Source: Dioscorea cayenensis subsp. rotundata | Taxonomy: Eukaryota; Streptophyta; Magnoliopsida; Dioscoreales; Dioscoreaceae | Direction: 5' to 3' | Assembly: GCF_009730915.1 (NCBI RefSeq) | Contig: NC_052474.1 | Coordinates: 9,769,501-9,833,500 of the forward strand | DNA: 64,000 nucleotides | Shown here: positions 1 to 10,924 of the stretch, one piece after another | Layout of the letters: the number at the start of each line of letters is the position of its first letter | How positions within the stretch are numbered: the stretch's first letter is position 1 | The notes under the pieces: model-generated | Seen by the model: the letters and a program-made list of their open reading frames with translations, nothing else | Databases searched by the model: none | What the model was told of the DNA's origin: nothing | Translations under genes and position numbers: made by a program

Positions 1-726
1 ATGTTTTAATGAAATATATAATATAAATAGTTAAAAAGATAAATGAAAGTGGAAATTGCCAAAAAAAAACCCTAACTTTGCAATATGCATAAATACACCC
101 CTTAACTTTCTGTATCCCTAAAAACACTTTCCTTTTAAACTCAATGATTTTCAAACCTCCAAAGGTTGGAACCGGCATTAACAAAGTTACTTTTAGGTTT
201 TATAGACGAAATTGCCCCTTGCATGTGAAGTTGTGGCAGTGGAATTATGTTTCCGGTATGAGAGGAAGTGGGAGGTTTTTTTTTTGGGTAATCCCTAGAG
301 ATAACCATTACTGGCGCTGGTTATACTTTTTTTCTATCTTCGCCTCTTCAGCTTTTCTATTTCCAAAGTTGTCTCTGCATGGGCATCCTTGTCTCAAAGA
401 AGAACTTCGCTTTCCACCGTTGTCTCGAAGAAGAATTCCCACTCAACTATTCAGCATTTCATTAGTTTGCAGAGTAAGGTATTGAGCCGAGGTGGACGCC
501 GTTGAAGAAGTTGTGTTTATGGTTTTTTTTTTTATAAACGATTATGTTAGAAAAAGAGATTTCCGGTTTTGTTTTGTGGTTCTGTTTTTATTGAATGATA
601 TTGAAGTCTGCAGGGAGATTAATAGGCTAGGGTTTTGTTTTGGTTTTCATTTTCGTTTGTTATGATGTGTAATGTTTACAATGTAGGTTTCCCCTTTACG
701 TTGATATGGTTGCAGTTGTAAAAATG
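1..726. other. Left flank of the MULE region, no gene identified
   Basis: No recognisable coding sequence. The stretch around 60-140 has the look of plant MULE ends (AT-rich with 'tgcaaagttaggg' on the reverse strand), and a vaguely similar string lies near 8310-8340. The similarity is too weak to call a terminal inverted repeat. A 113-residue open frame at 144-485 has no recognisable motif and is probably chance. Confidence 0.35.
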
Positions 727-907
727 AGGTTTTCGTTTAAGTAATGGGATTTTATTTAAACATTTGATATTTCTATTTAATAGTTGTTGTTTCTGTTTAA
801 AACATGAAGTTTTTGTTTAAATATTTATGTGTCCGTTTAACAATATTTAGGTTACCGTTTAAAAAACTTTACTTTCCGCTTAAATTTATCTGAATACTAT
901 TTAATGT
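727..907 (+). repeat. 20-22 bp GTTTAAA minisatellite, array 1
   Basis: About eight degenerate units, each starting with RTTTAAA or a variant and ending in TTTCC, TTTCT or TTACC. The steps are 20-22 bases. It sits just upstream of the Ulp1-like open reading segments. Similar arrays recur through the MULE region. Confidence 0.75.
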
Positions 908-1744
908 ATGGTTAATGTCGCAGCCTTGTGATTATGGCGGTAAACCTAGTTAATGGCCGATGCTACTTGACACCGGTAGTGGAGATTGTGACTGAGTTGA
1001 AAGTTCACATGATTAGACGACACTGAGAGATAATCGAAAGGACACCGTTTGTAGCATTCACCGAGATTGAAGCTGTGTTCCAAGAGAGGGGCCTATTTGA
1101 TTCTTTGCCACAGAGAAATGATGGCCGCACCAACAAATTTAGGATCGGGGGAAGCTTGGTAAGTTTCATGCCCGAAGATGTGGCTCGCGTTCTTAGACTT
1201 TGTTGCGATGGAGATGCAGTCGTATTTCAGAAGAAGAGGAAAGCACGCTCCGCTTTTGAAGATAAATATTTTTCCAGAACCTACGAGAGACACAGAGACT
1301 CCATCAAGAGAACACTTAAGCAGCTTGTTCAGCAGAGGGGAGAAGAAGAAAATTTTGTCAAACTCCTGATGGTGTACCTCATGGGTACAATCCTCTTCCC
1401 AAACACGTCATGCTCGGTTCTGAACTGGATCGTTGACTATGTCGATGACCTACCTGGCATGGGACGATATGCATAGGCGCAAGCGACTCACAAGTGGCTG
1501 ATGGAGGATGTCCCACAAGCAGCCGCTCGAGTGCAAGCCAGATGCGCCGGGAAGAAGACGAACACGGGGTACGTCAAAGGTTGCTCAGTCACACTGAACA
1601 TCTGGTTTTATGAGCTGACCGGCACCAGAAAGAAGGTGTGATTTGGCAAGACCCCGAGGATGTTGTGCTACGGTGAAAATAGTTACCGGAAGCAAGCGTC
1701 GATAGAAGCCATATTGGCATCGCTCGAAGGAAAGGAGGTAATAA

Positions 1745-1890
1745 ATCATGAATCTCTATTTAAATATCAAATGTTTCTATTTAAAAATACGAGTTAATGT
1801 TTAAAATAGAAGTTTTCTGTTTAAATATTTGGGATATCATTTAAAAACCTAAGTAAACTGTTTAAATAATTGAGTTAACTGTTTAAAACC
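1745..1890 (+). repeat. 20-bp GTTTAAA minisatellite, array 2 (intron position)
   Basis: Seven consecutive units of 20-21 bases beginning RTTTAAA. The array fills the interval between the DUF1985-like block and the acidic linker, just after a GTAAT donor-like site near 1739. Confidence 0.8.
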
Positions 1891-2149
1891 ATTTGTTGAG
1901 GACACCGACGTCACCCTGAAAACCCCGGATGCAGCCAAGATAGCCCCGGCGATTGTTGAGGACATGAGTGGGATGGCGTCAGATTTTGATGACGACGACG
2001 TCATTTGGACGCTTGTTCGAAGAGGGCCATGTTTGAAGAGAATCGCTAAAAGAAGAAAAACAATAATGTCTCTCCCTCCACCAGCCAATGATAAAGCAAT
2101 AGTAGCACCACCTGCGGTTGATTATCCGGCTACAATGGCAGCGTTTGAG

Positions 2150-2410
2150 GAAATTTCTTCGGAAGAAGCTGTAACTATAGTCGATACGATGGCGAAAGAG
2201 ATCCCCATCTCGGTGGAACCGGCTGACGACAGTGCCGCATCGAAGATAGACACAATCCCTCACCAATAAGAACTAGCAAAGATTGTGTCTCCGGTTGATG
2301 CTGTCATCATGCCCGAGATTGACAAGATCATTGATAGCATTGTCAACGAAATCCCTATCTCGGTCGAACTGGCGGATGGCACCGCCGCATCAAATGGAGA
2401 AACTCTCCCA
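2150..2410 (+). repeat. 150-bp internal duplication in the linker of the Ulp1-like gene
   Basis: The phrase coding for EIPISVEPADDSAAS (about 2199-2242) recurs 150 bases later as EIPISVELADGTAAS (about 2349-2392). The offset is a multiple of three, so the duplication kept the frame and lengthened the acidic linker. Confidence 0.75.
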
Positions 2411-2664
2411 CAACCGTCAACAACGGCACCTGGCGATGAACCAAAAGATTCTGCTGACGAGGGGCAACGAAACGTAAGCGAAAAAACAATGATGACTGTT
2501 GTTGCGGTTGACAGTATGGTCCTCACCAACCAACAATACAAGGAACTGCGGACGAACTTTCGAGCGAAGAAGAAAAGATACCCCGGACAGAGTCGCCTCG
2601 ACGTGTTCGAGCAGGAGTTATTAAAGATCTACCTTAATTGCATGATGGATTCGTAAGCATTAAG

Positions 2665-2820
2665 TATCAAGTGTTTAAATATATATGATATCATTTAACA
2701 TTATGAGTTACCATTTAAATATGTTAGTTTCCATTTAAACATTTAAATTACCGTTTAAATTTATAAGTTAACACTTAAATTATTTTGTCTCCGTTTAACT
2801 TTATCTTTTACCGTGTAACC
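2665..2820 (+). repeat. 20-bp GTTTAAA minisatellite, array 3 (intron position)
   Basis: The cleanest array: eight units in a nearly exact 20-base step, with consensus RTTTAAA, 8 variable bases, then RTTACC or a variant. It lies between the linker and the protease catalytic block. Confidence 0.85.
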
Positions 2821-3589
2821 ATAAGACTGTCGTATGGAAGAATGATTATGTCAGTACCACACGAGCCTGCCTATACACAATGCTAGACGGGAAGGAAATG
2901 GTGACAGACGATGTGATGGACGTGTTCGTTTGCATAATCCAGGAATCTCTGATGAGAGTACCATATCCATATATGAAGCGCGCCTCCATCACACGACCGC
3001 TGGTACTATTCATGGCCAAGCAGGAGGGCTTGAATAAAACGGCTCTCACTATGATGGGAGATGCCGCGCGTAACCTGCATGATTTTGACATAGTCATTCT
3101 GTCAATCATCATGAATGGCCGCTTCCATTTGGTTGTTCTTGATAATGATAAGCAAGAATACATGCACTATACTTCGGTCGAAAGTAAGGAGTATGAGAAA
3201 GACGCCTGAGAGATGGTAAGTGCTTTAATAACTAGAGGTTTATGAATAGTGCTCTCTTAGTCGAGATTCTAACATCAAATTTTAAATCTCGACAGAGGAG
3301 ACTATTTGACTATTGTATCGATATGGACCTTGGCGAGTCGGTAACTATAACGTACCCCTTTATTCACGACACTGACACCCCAAGGCAGAAACGAGGAAGT
3401 GTCGACTGCGCTATCTATGTCATGATGTTTATCGAATAGCTACTCAACGATGAAAAGCTACGGCTACCGCAATTGGACGTCCCTTACTGGCGCTTAAAAT
3501 ATGTTACCCGCATACTTAAGGAAGGGAACGCAGTCGGCGTCACTGAGAAAGGGGATTCCTTGACCGGGGTGAAAAAAGATTAATTTGTA

Positions 3590-3925
3590 ATTATGTAAAA
3601 TAGAGTTACCATGTAAATAACATTGTATCTCAGTTAAATATCATTGTTTTTGTTTAAATATCATTGTCACTGTTTAATTTCTAATTTCTCTTTTTATATT
3701 CTTAATTTTCTATTTATCTATTAGAGTTACCATTTAAATAACATTGTGTCCCTGTTTAAATATCGTTGTCTCTGTTTAAATACTAATAGTTTCTGTTTAA
3801 CTTTTTGTTTATTTACAATGCCTTTTTTGTTTCTCAAAATGTTTAAGTAAAACGTTTAAGAGACAATATCTTTGCTTAAATATCAATTGACACTCAAATA
3901 AGTTTGTTTCTTTTTAAATATTTGT
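3590..3925 (+). repeat. 20-22 bp GTTTAAA minisatellite, array 4 (3' of the Ulp1-like gene)
   Basis: Long degenerate array directly after the Ulp1-like stop. The best unit is close to GTTTAAATATCATTGTCTCT. Some units are decayed, but the 20-22 base step is still visible. Confidence 0.75.
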
Positions 3926-4499
3926 TCATTTACAATGCCTAGTCGGGGACAATTTCATTTCAAGATCTACGATTGTGATCGGACGCATGGCAGCGGCTTC
4001 AACGAAACTCGCGGACCTCGGACGTTTGTGACTCAATCCTCTTTCATCTAGGATGCCCAGGTTGCCTTCTCGTCATAGGCGATCGCAAACGCAGTTCGTA
4101 ATTTTCGTCTATAGGCTTCTCATTGTCGAGTATGGGGAATATAGCTTCCTTATACGCCAGTTTGTAATTATCGACGATGAAGTAGCCGCTAATAAATCGA
4201 TAAACGTTGGTATTTGTCTACATTATTGCAGCACAAGCGTGTTTGCACGGGATACCATAAACTTGTCGTCTGCGACATGAGCAGGTTTTATTGACAAGAT
4301 CAACAGAGTTGCTGCACTGGTCAATCACTTCATAGCGATCATCGACACAATGACCAACATGAAGATTTCGGCTTTTCTCAACAAGTATCTTTACCTTCGA
4401 ATGTATGTCCGGGCATAAGTAGGTCTTCCATTTGTTCGCTTGCTCACGACGGTTGCATAACATGCGTATCAACTTGAACCTGTACAACGTAGAACACGA

Positions 4500-4670
4500 A
4501 GAAGTAAACAAGTTTAAACAAAGACTGTGATATTTAAAAAAAAACAAATATGTTTAAACGGTAGGATACGAAATTAAGCGAAGAGAAGGATACTTAAACA
4601 CATACAATGGTTTTTGCACATAAAGGAAATCTTTTAAGGGATAAGTACAATTCTTAAGCGTTAAATAAAA
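4500..4670 (-). repeat. 20-bp GTTTAAA minisatellite, array 5 (intron of the transposase)
   Basis: Units of about 20-22 bases on the reverse strand, such as GTTTAAAC followed by ATATTTG and an AT-rich stretch. It lies between the DDE and SWIM blocks of the transposase. The orientation follows the sense of the transposase, as arrays 1-4 follow the sense of the Ulp1-like gene. Confidence 0.7.
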
Positions 4671-5904
4671 TCAACATTCGAATATCTTATGGAGTCGACC
4701 ATTTTCGTCACCAGTAAATACCGAGCTTCTTTGATCAACGCATTGAACGACTCCGCGACATTTGAATATATCTGGCCCCAGCGTTCGCCTCTGAATAGAT
4801 AATTTGACCAATGTGACATATCCGATTTATGAATCAACCACTGATAGGCTTCGGCTGATGTGGCCTGCAGTTCATTCACGGTATCATAGAATTCTTTAGC
4901 TGTGGATGCCCACGTAATACGAAAGTATATAGACCAGCACTCCTCCCTCAATGCCTTCCCAAGTCTGACATTGGCTTTCATAAAATTGGGCTCCAAGTGT
5001 GGAAGGCAGTTTCATGTGGGGAAAAAGGGAAGACTCTCGCAATAGCGTTCACAAGGCCCTTAGACCTGTCCGCCACGAATGTAATTATCTCTTGATAATC
5101 TCCTTCATCATATAAAGCATCACCTAACTTGGAAATGAACCACGTCCAATTGGCATCGGTCTCATTGTTGACAATACCGAAGGCGACATTTAAAAAGCCA
5201 TTGTTTACATCTTTGCCTGTGGCACCCAATAGAGTACCCCGATACTTTTCAAGGAGGTGGGTACCATTGAGAAACAGCAACGGCCTACAAGCCCTCTTGA
5301 ATCCCACGATACAAGCACTGAAAGAAAAGAATGTACGTTTAAAACGCTCAAAGTCTCTTTCCACAATCGCAATGCTGCCGGGGTTTGTCTCATTCACCTT
5401 ATCCACGTACCAAAGCAACAAATAGTAGTTGGAGATGTCGGTGCCGTCGAGGATCACCCGAGCATGCTCTTTTCCCAACCAAGCCTGCTTGTATGAAATG
5501 TGGACACCATGTTCCCGCAACATGTCCTCCTGAATGTCGATGGCCTTGTACAAGGGCCAGTCCTTGAGCTTCTAAATCACTTATGCGCTTACCCATTTCT
5601 TGGAAACTTTCAAATGTGACGCCGATCAAATTCCACCACCGCAACTGTGTAACAGGTGCATTGTCTTGATTCTGAAAGTATTTTTATTATATTCCTTTGA
5701 TGCATGAAGGCGCTATTGACAACCATTGCAACGCATTCCACAGTCACCCGGTGTTTTTTGTTCTTTAGGAATTTAAAGTCAAAATTCTGTTTAATTGCAA
5801 AATTTCGAAGTGCGTCATTGAAATATTCAACGCTTTGAAAACGTTGTCTGATATCCAACGACAACACTTCAGATTGATCTAATGAGGAAGGAAGGCGTAT
5901 AATG

Positions 5905-6055
5905 TTAAGCGATAATGACAATAGTTAAACGTTAAATTAAATACTTAAGCAATTAACTAATAACGTAAAGGACTAGTATAATATGTTAACCAATGACTGG
6001 ACATATTTAAACAATAATGACCCCGCATAACCGGAATAATTAAAAGAAAAGGAAC
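5905..6055 (-). repeat. GTTTAAA-type minisatellite, array 6 (first intron of the transposase)
   Basis: Degenerate units with TTTAAAC, TTAAGC and GTTAAAC cores at steps of about 20 bases. They fill the interval from the GTAAG donor near 6056 to the next coding block at about 5921. Confidence 0.6.
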
Positions 6056-6659
6056 TTACAACGAGTAAACCCTCGCTTTTCATTAGGATTCGCGAATGGC
6101 ACATTTTTCTCGCCCTCGACGACAAGATCAACTACAAGACATTTGAAGATGGAATGGACGTGACACATCCGTCGGAAGTCAACATCGCTTTTCGATTGGG
6201 CAAACCGCTTTTATATCCATCCGTGTGATGAACTTAACCCCGACAAGAGAAACTTCGAGACCCCATCGCTCACATATCTCAGCCTAACACCAACTCCCAA
6301 GAAGTCTCGAGCAGTGAACATTAGCACTCTTCCCTCCCCGTCGAATCTAGCAATACCACAAAAACTCTCCATAATATATCGGGTCGAAAACCAAATCAGA
6401 TAAAACCAAATGAAATGAAGAACAAAAAGAAGACGTAAGAAGAAGAAGTAGAAGATGTAAAGAACAAACAAAGCAATGTAAAGGCAAACAAAAAAAGTGC
6501 ATTGTATGCGATAGAGGTTAGACTAGACGTGATGTGATTGGGCGGTATTTTTTTCCCTCCATCCCAAGGGCAAAAAGGGAAATATATGTCACCGTCATGA
6601 GGAAGACATATTGTCATCGTTCGAATGAAAGTTCTCAACTCAACATGAGTCTCTCGTAA

Positions 6660-7060
6660 ACGCTAAGCTTTTTTTATGTTTAAACAGATACATATAGTGT
6701 TTAAAAAAACGGTTAATTGTTTAACTAAAAGTCTATATCATTTAAATAATATGTTATTGTTTAAATCGAATGCTTTCACCGACATCGCGCTGAAGATGGG
6801 TACCTCCCGGTCACTGCTTTAAACATCTTTACGTATTTTCTTAAACACCGCTGTCATTGTTTAAAGAGTAACTTGAGTAGTGTTTAACTTTTTTTCTATT
6901 GTTTACACCGCTGTCATTGCTTAAAGAGTAACTTTTTTCTTAAAACACCGCTGTCACTGCTTAAACATATTTACGTATTTTCTATTGTTTACAACGACGC
7001 TCTTTTGTTTCCCACATTGTTTGTTTTTACTAGGTCTATGTTTAAATTTTCGAAGTTCAC
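6660..7060. repeat. GTTTAAA-type minisatellite, array 7 (between the MULE copies)
   Basis: About fifteen degenerate units around GTTTAAA or CTTAAA cores. Higher-order repeats of 'acaccgctgtcattg' occur near 6845, 6905 and 6943. The array separates the complete MULE remnant from the scrambled second copy. Confidence 0.65.
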
Positions 7061-8159
7061 AAACAAATAAGCTTGTTTCGCTTTTATTTATAAAAAGATT
7101 TACAACATTTACAACGTCCCGCTCGGACTTTGGACACTCACGACTCGACCCGTGATAACTAAACAAGTGTCTCAGACATTCGAACGCTCACACGGTTGCA
7201 TAACATGCGCATCAACTTGAACCTCGCATAACGATAACATTAAAAAAAGGTTAAACAACACACATTCATGAAAAACGACTATTAATCAATGTGTCATGGT
7301 CGGACTTAAACGAAGATCCCGATAGTTAAACACGTAACGTAATAGTTGTACACTCGACGTAATGTTCTTAAATGGTAATGTAAAAGTCTCAAGTGATAAA
7401 TATCAACCCCGCCTTTAAAGGATGTTTCCTCGATCTCCTCCTCTAGAGATCCTCCGCAATCACGAAAATACGTGAAAAAAATTTCTTTTCTTACCCAAGT
7501 CGAAATGCTCGCTTAATTGCTCGCCTCGCCATCCATCAACAAGAATCCTCCGTGATTCGTGCAATTATGAGAGCATTTTCGACTTGGGCGTGAAAAGATA
7601 GTTTAACTTGTTGCGTGATCAGCGCTAAACGATTCTCAAGATAAGGAAGAAGGTTCACGTAAAACATCCTTTCGGATAGAGTGGTCGTCCATGGGAAGAG
7701 GAGGACGAGGAGGAGGAGGAGGATGATGAGGACGACGAGGAATGGTCATGTCCATGGGGAGGGTTCTTTTCCGGTTATTTATGGTGTGAATTCCACAAGC
7801 AGTCGACTCTTCATATCCGAGAAAAAAAGTTAAACGACAAAGCGCCGATATCGATCGATGAGAATCGAATCGGTGTTCGAAAATTATGTTACTGCAGCAT
7901 AAATTTTAATGCCGCCATTAATTCTTATGCACGGGATACCATAATCCCTGCCACCGCCACGTACACCCGGCCAAAGAATTCGGATCAAACGAAAAAGATC
8001 ACCGCTTTTACGCAGAGACTTTGAGAATTTACACGTTAATATGAATAGTTATACATGTAAAGATAACGTTAAACGGAGATGGGAAGTATTACACTGGATA
8101 TGACAATTATTAAACATATTAGTAAAATATTTAAACGTTAAACCAAGCAGTAAAAGTCC

Positions 8160-8370
8160 CTTCAAAAGGTCGAACACGATGCGATTTTGGCTGCTTTTCT
8201 TTCCCACCATTTTCGTGGCTAAAAATGGGATTTCACAACATGGACCCATTCTGAAGTGAACGGTAGGGGTAAAAGGGAAGTTAAACACTAACTGGAAGGG
8301 TCGTCCGGGTGTGCAAAAGTAGGAGGGGTTTTTGGGAAGCTTTTGAAAAATTACTAGGGTAGCAATGAAT
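8160..8370. repeat. Direct repeat of a MULE terminus, copy A
   Basis: Shares a long diverged match with 8908-9115: 'tttcccaccatttt', 'gaagtgaacg', 'gtgcaaaagt', 'attagggataaacag' versus 'actagggtagcaatg'. A third, weaker version lies near 6520-6600. These look like repeated element ends. Confidence 0.65.
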
Positions 8371-8907
8371 TTTACAACGAGAACTTTACAACGAGAAAAA
8401 CTCGTTCTCAGTAGGATACGACAATGGTGCATCATCTGTCTCAACAACAAGATCTACTACACCGTGATTTCGAGACATGGAGTACACGCTGACACATGCT
8501 ACTGAAGTCAACCTCATTTTCTATCAGATCGAACTGCTTTTATGTCCATCGGTGTGAGTAAACTTCACCCCGACTGCAGAAACATCGAGACCTCATCACT
8601 CACATATTTCTTACCCAACATCGATTCCCTGAGAAATCGCCACGAACATTAGCACTGGCCCCTCCCTCGTCAGATCGAGCAATAGCACAAAAACTCTCCA
8701 TAATAAACCTGCATTTTTATACATTGTTACTCCTCCTACATAATGATCAAAGTGAAAGCAACGAAGAAATTCTCACCTTATCAGGAAACCGGCAGAACTC
8801 AAATCTAACAAACCAAATGAGGAGAAGAAGATGATGATGTGATGAGTCTTTTAAACTTTGTTTGACAAAAAGCAAGCATGAAGGCAAAAATGCAATATCA
8901 GTATGCA

Positions 8908-9115
8908 TCAAAAGGTCTGACACGACGTGATCGGTAGCTTTTTTCCCACCATTTTGAGCCAGTAAAAATGAAATTTGCATAGCATTTGACCCATTTCGAA
9001 GTGAACGACAGATGTAGAAAAGTGAAGCTTAAACAATAACTGAAGGATTGTCCTAAGATGTGCAAAAGTTGTATGATTTGTTTGAAATATTTTAAATTCA
9101 TTAGGGATAAACAGT
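8908..9115. repeat. Direct repeat of a MULE terminus, copy B
   Basis: Partner of the 8160-8370 repeat in the same orientation. It ends just before the assembly gap, so the true outer end of the element may lie in the gap. Confidence 0.6.
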
Positions 9116-9131
9116 AATTTTTCCTAAATGA

Positions 9132-10131
9132 NNNNNNNNNNNNNNNNNNNNNNNNNNNNNNNNNNNNNNNNNNNNNNNNNNNNNNNNNNNNNNNNNNNNN
9201 NNNNNNNNNNNNNNNNNNNNNNNNNNNNNNNNNNNNNNNNNNNNNNNNNNNNNNNNNNNNNNNNNNNNNNNNNNNNNNNNNNNNNNNNNNNNNNNNNNNN
9301 NNNNNNNNNNNNNNNNNNNNNNNNNNNNNNNNNNNNNNNNNNNNNNNNNNNNNNNNNNNNNNNNNNNNNNNNNNNNNNNNNNNNNNNNNNNNNNNNNNNN
9401 NNNNNNNNNNNNNNNNNNNNNNNNNNNNNNNNNNNNNNNNNNNNNNNNNNNNNNNNNNNNNNNNNNNNNNNNNNNNNNNNNNNNNNNNNNNNNNNNNNNN
9501 NNNNNNNNNNNNNNNNNNNNNNNNNNNNNNNNNNNNNNNNNNNNNNNNNNNNNNNNNNNNNNNNNNNNNNNNNNNNNNNNNNNNNNNNNNNNNNNNNNNN
9601 NNNNNNNNNNNNNNNNNNNNNNNNNNNNNNNNNNNNNNNNNNNNNNNNNNNNNNNNNNNNNNNNNNNNNNNNNNNNNNNNNNNNNNNNNNNNNNNNNNNN
9701 NNNNNNNNNNNNNNNNNNNNNNNNNNNNNNNNNNNNNNNNNNNNNNNNNNNNNNNNNNNNNNNNNNNNNNNNNNNNNNNNNNNNNNNNNNNNNNNNNNNN
9801 NNNNNNNNNNNNNNNNNNNNNNNNNNNNNNNNNNNNNNNNNNNNNNNNNNNNNNNNNNNNNNNNNNNNNNNNNNNNNNNNNNNNNNNNNNNNNNNNNNNN
9901 NNNNNNNNNNNNNNNNNNNNNNNNNNNNNNNNNNNNNNNNNNNNNNNNNNNNNNNNNNNNNNNNNNNNNNNNNNNNNNNNNNNNNNNNNNNNNNNNNNNN
10001 NNNNNNNNNNNNNNNNNNNNNNNNNNNNNNNNNNNNNNNNNNNNNNNNNNNNNNNNNNNNNNNNNNNNNNNNNNNNNNNNNNNNNNNNNNNNNNNNNNNN
10101 NNNNNNNNNNNNNNNNNNNNNNNNNNNNNNN
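9132..10131. other. Assembly gap of 1,000 N
   Basis: An unbroken run of N of exactly 1,000 positions, which suggests a fixed-size scaffold gap. Nothing can be said about its content, and the order of the sequence on either side rests on scaffolding. Confidence 0.99.
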
Positions 10132-10924
10132 GCATCCCATATTATAGTATAAACATAGGAGATAATTTAATGACTAGGAGTTTAATGAGTTGATGAAGTA
10201 TTATCAACATTATATTCTAAGATAATATAACGATTAAAGTTATAAATAACTGTGATCATCAATAGCAGCAATATTTACCAGCGAACTGTTCAACACTAGG
10301 GAGCATCTACATTTTCAGATGTTCCAGCACATATTGGTCAAGATGTCAACATTTACATTCTTCAGATAAGTGCTTCTCATTCAAGCTGTCAGTTTCTGAA
10401 AAATAAAATACTAAAATTATTTCTGTCGCAAAATAATTCTAAAAGTGCTTCTTTTTTTTAATATAGAATAAACACTTGGAAATGAAAAACACCAGTATAA
10501 CGTTCAAAGGGGCCCAGATGAATACCAACAAAGTCCTTCATTTAACGCTGAAATCTAATGGCCACCACCTCTCGTCATTGCTGTCTAGTGTCTTCCTGGA
10601 TTCCACCCAAAAGGTTGGGTATTCAGTATTCTTGAATCCACTGAGACCAGCGTAACCCTACAGCATTCAACAGCCCACCCTTTTTGACCATCAACCTGTC
10701 ACACTTTGTTGAAACATCCCTTAATGAAGCCCACAATAAAAGTCTTGTTCACACTAGCATGAACAAATCATACATTAACATCCAGTTTTTACATAATTAA
10801 AACTGCCTAGGCTTCTTATTGCAACAAAAGAAAACAGAACAGAAAAGTTACATATAGAGAAAGAGATTTTACATACTCCATTTGAAATAGCATACTGATA
10901 AACAAGCAAGAACATTACTAAGTT
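10132..10924. other. 3' flank of the GH3 gene, no further gene seen
   Basis: AT-rich sequence downstream of the GH3 stop codon. It probably contains the 3' UTR near 10800-10924. No other coding pattern was recognised. Confidence 0.5.

Larger units (their letters stand above)
950..3583 (+). pseudogene. Ulp1-like cysteine protease gene of a MULE, decayed
   Basis: Three coding blocks are visible. Block 1 (about 950-1740) reads as a DUF1985/plant-mobile-type domain, with 'PEDVARVL', 'YLMGTILFP', 'YVDDL' and 'VKGCSVTLNIWFYELTG'. It is broken by stops after 'MGRYA', after 'GTRKKV' and upstream near 1024. Block 2 (1896-2656) is an acidic linker with an internal duplication. Block 3 (about 2830-3583) resembles the C48/Ulp1 catalytic domain: His in 'FHLVVLDND' (about 3122), Asp just after it, and Cys in 'GSVDCAIYVMMF' (about 3405). 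An intron with a GTAAG donor near 3216 splits block 3. The stops are explained by C-to-T or G-to-A changes (TGG to TAG, CGA to TGA). Ulp1-family genes carried by plant MULEs are known as Kaonashi-type elements. The transposase lies convergently downstream. The gene is probably inactive. Confidence 0.75.
4218..6396 (-). pseudogene. MURA-type MULE transposase, decayed, catalytic Asp changed
   Basis: Read on the minus strand. The first exon starts near 6382 ('MESFCGIARFDGE') and ends at a GTAAG donor near 6056. The next block (5921-5610) is the N-terminal DNA-binding region. The DDE core (5553-4978) includes 'TWFISKLGDALYDEGDY' and 'FVADRSKGL'. A further block (4996-4661) has 'NVAESFNALIKEAR'. 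The C-terminal SWIM zinc finger (about 4300-4230) has the CxC...CxH pattern: 'CSCRRRQVYGIPCKHAC'. Frameshifts or stops separate the blocks. The first DDE motif reads 'LNGTHL' where the family has 'DGTHL', so the catalytic aspartate is replaced by asparagine. The call is firm; activity is very unlikely. Confidence 0.85.
7130..9115 (-). mobile_element. Second, scrambled and partial MULE remnant
   Basis: Several blocks match the first MULE copy. The string 'ggttgcataacatgcg' with 'atcaacttgaacct' at about 7193-7224 matches 4451-4480. The 'gcacgggataccataa' SWIM region at about 7930-7946 matches 4246-4261. The first transposase exon and its flank at about 8375-8710 match 6055-6385, including 'aaaaactctccataat' and 'aacattagcact'. 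The order of the C-terminal pieces is reversed relative to copy 1 and the middle is missing, so this is a deleted, rearranged copy. Between 7400 and 7880 there is a GA-rich low-complexity stretch (about 7690-7745) and no gene that I recognise. Degenerate GTTTAAA-type units lie near 7240-7400 and 8030-8150. Confidence 0.65.

Noticed and set aside
60..170. Possible terminal inverted repeat of the MULE with 8300-8345
   Set aside because: Only short AT-rich strings agree. No convincing inverted alignment or 9-base target duplication was found.
727..3925. Regularly spaced repeats that could be taken for a CRISPR array
   Set aside because: The units are degenerate, contiguous and without unique spacers of fixed length, and the DNA is plant nuclear. 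They are a minisatellite.
9101..10147. Long open frames made of X on both strands
   Set aside because: They span the run of N and have no sequence support.
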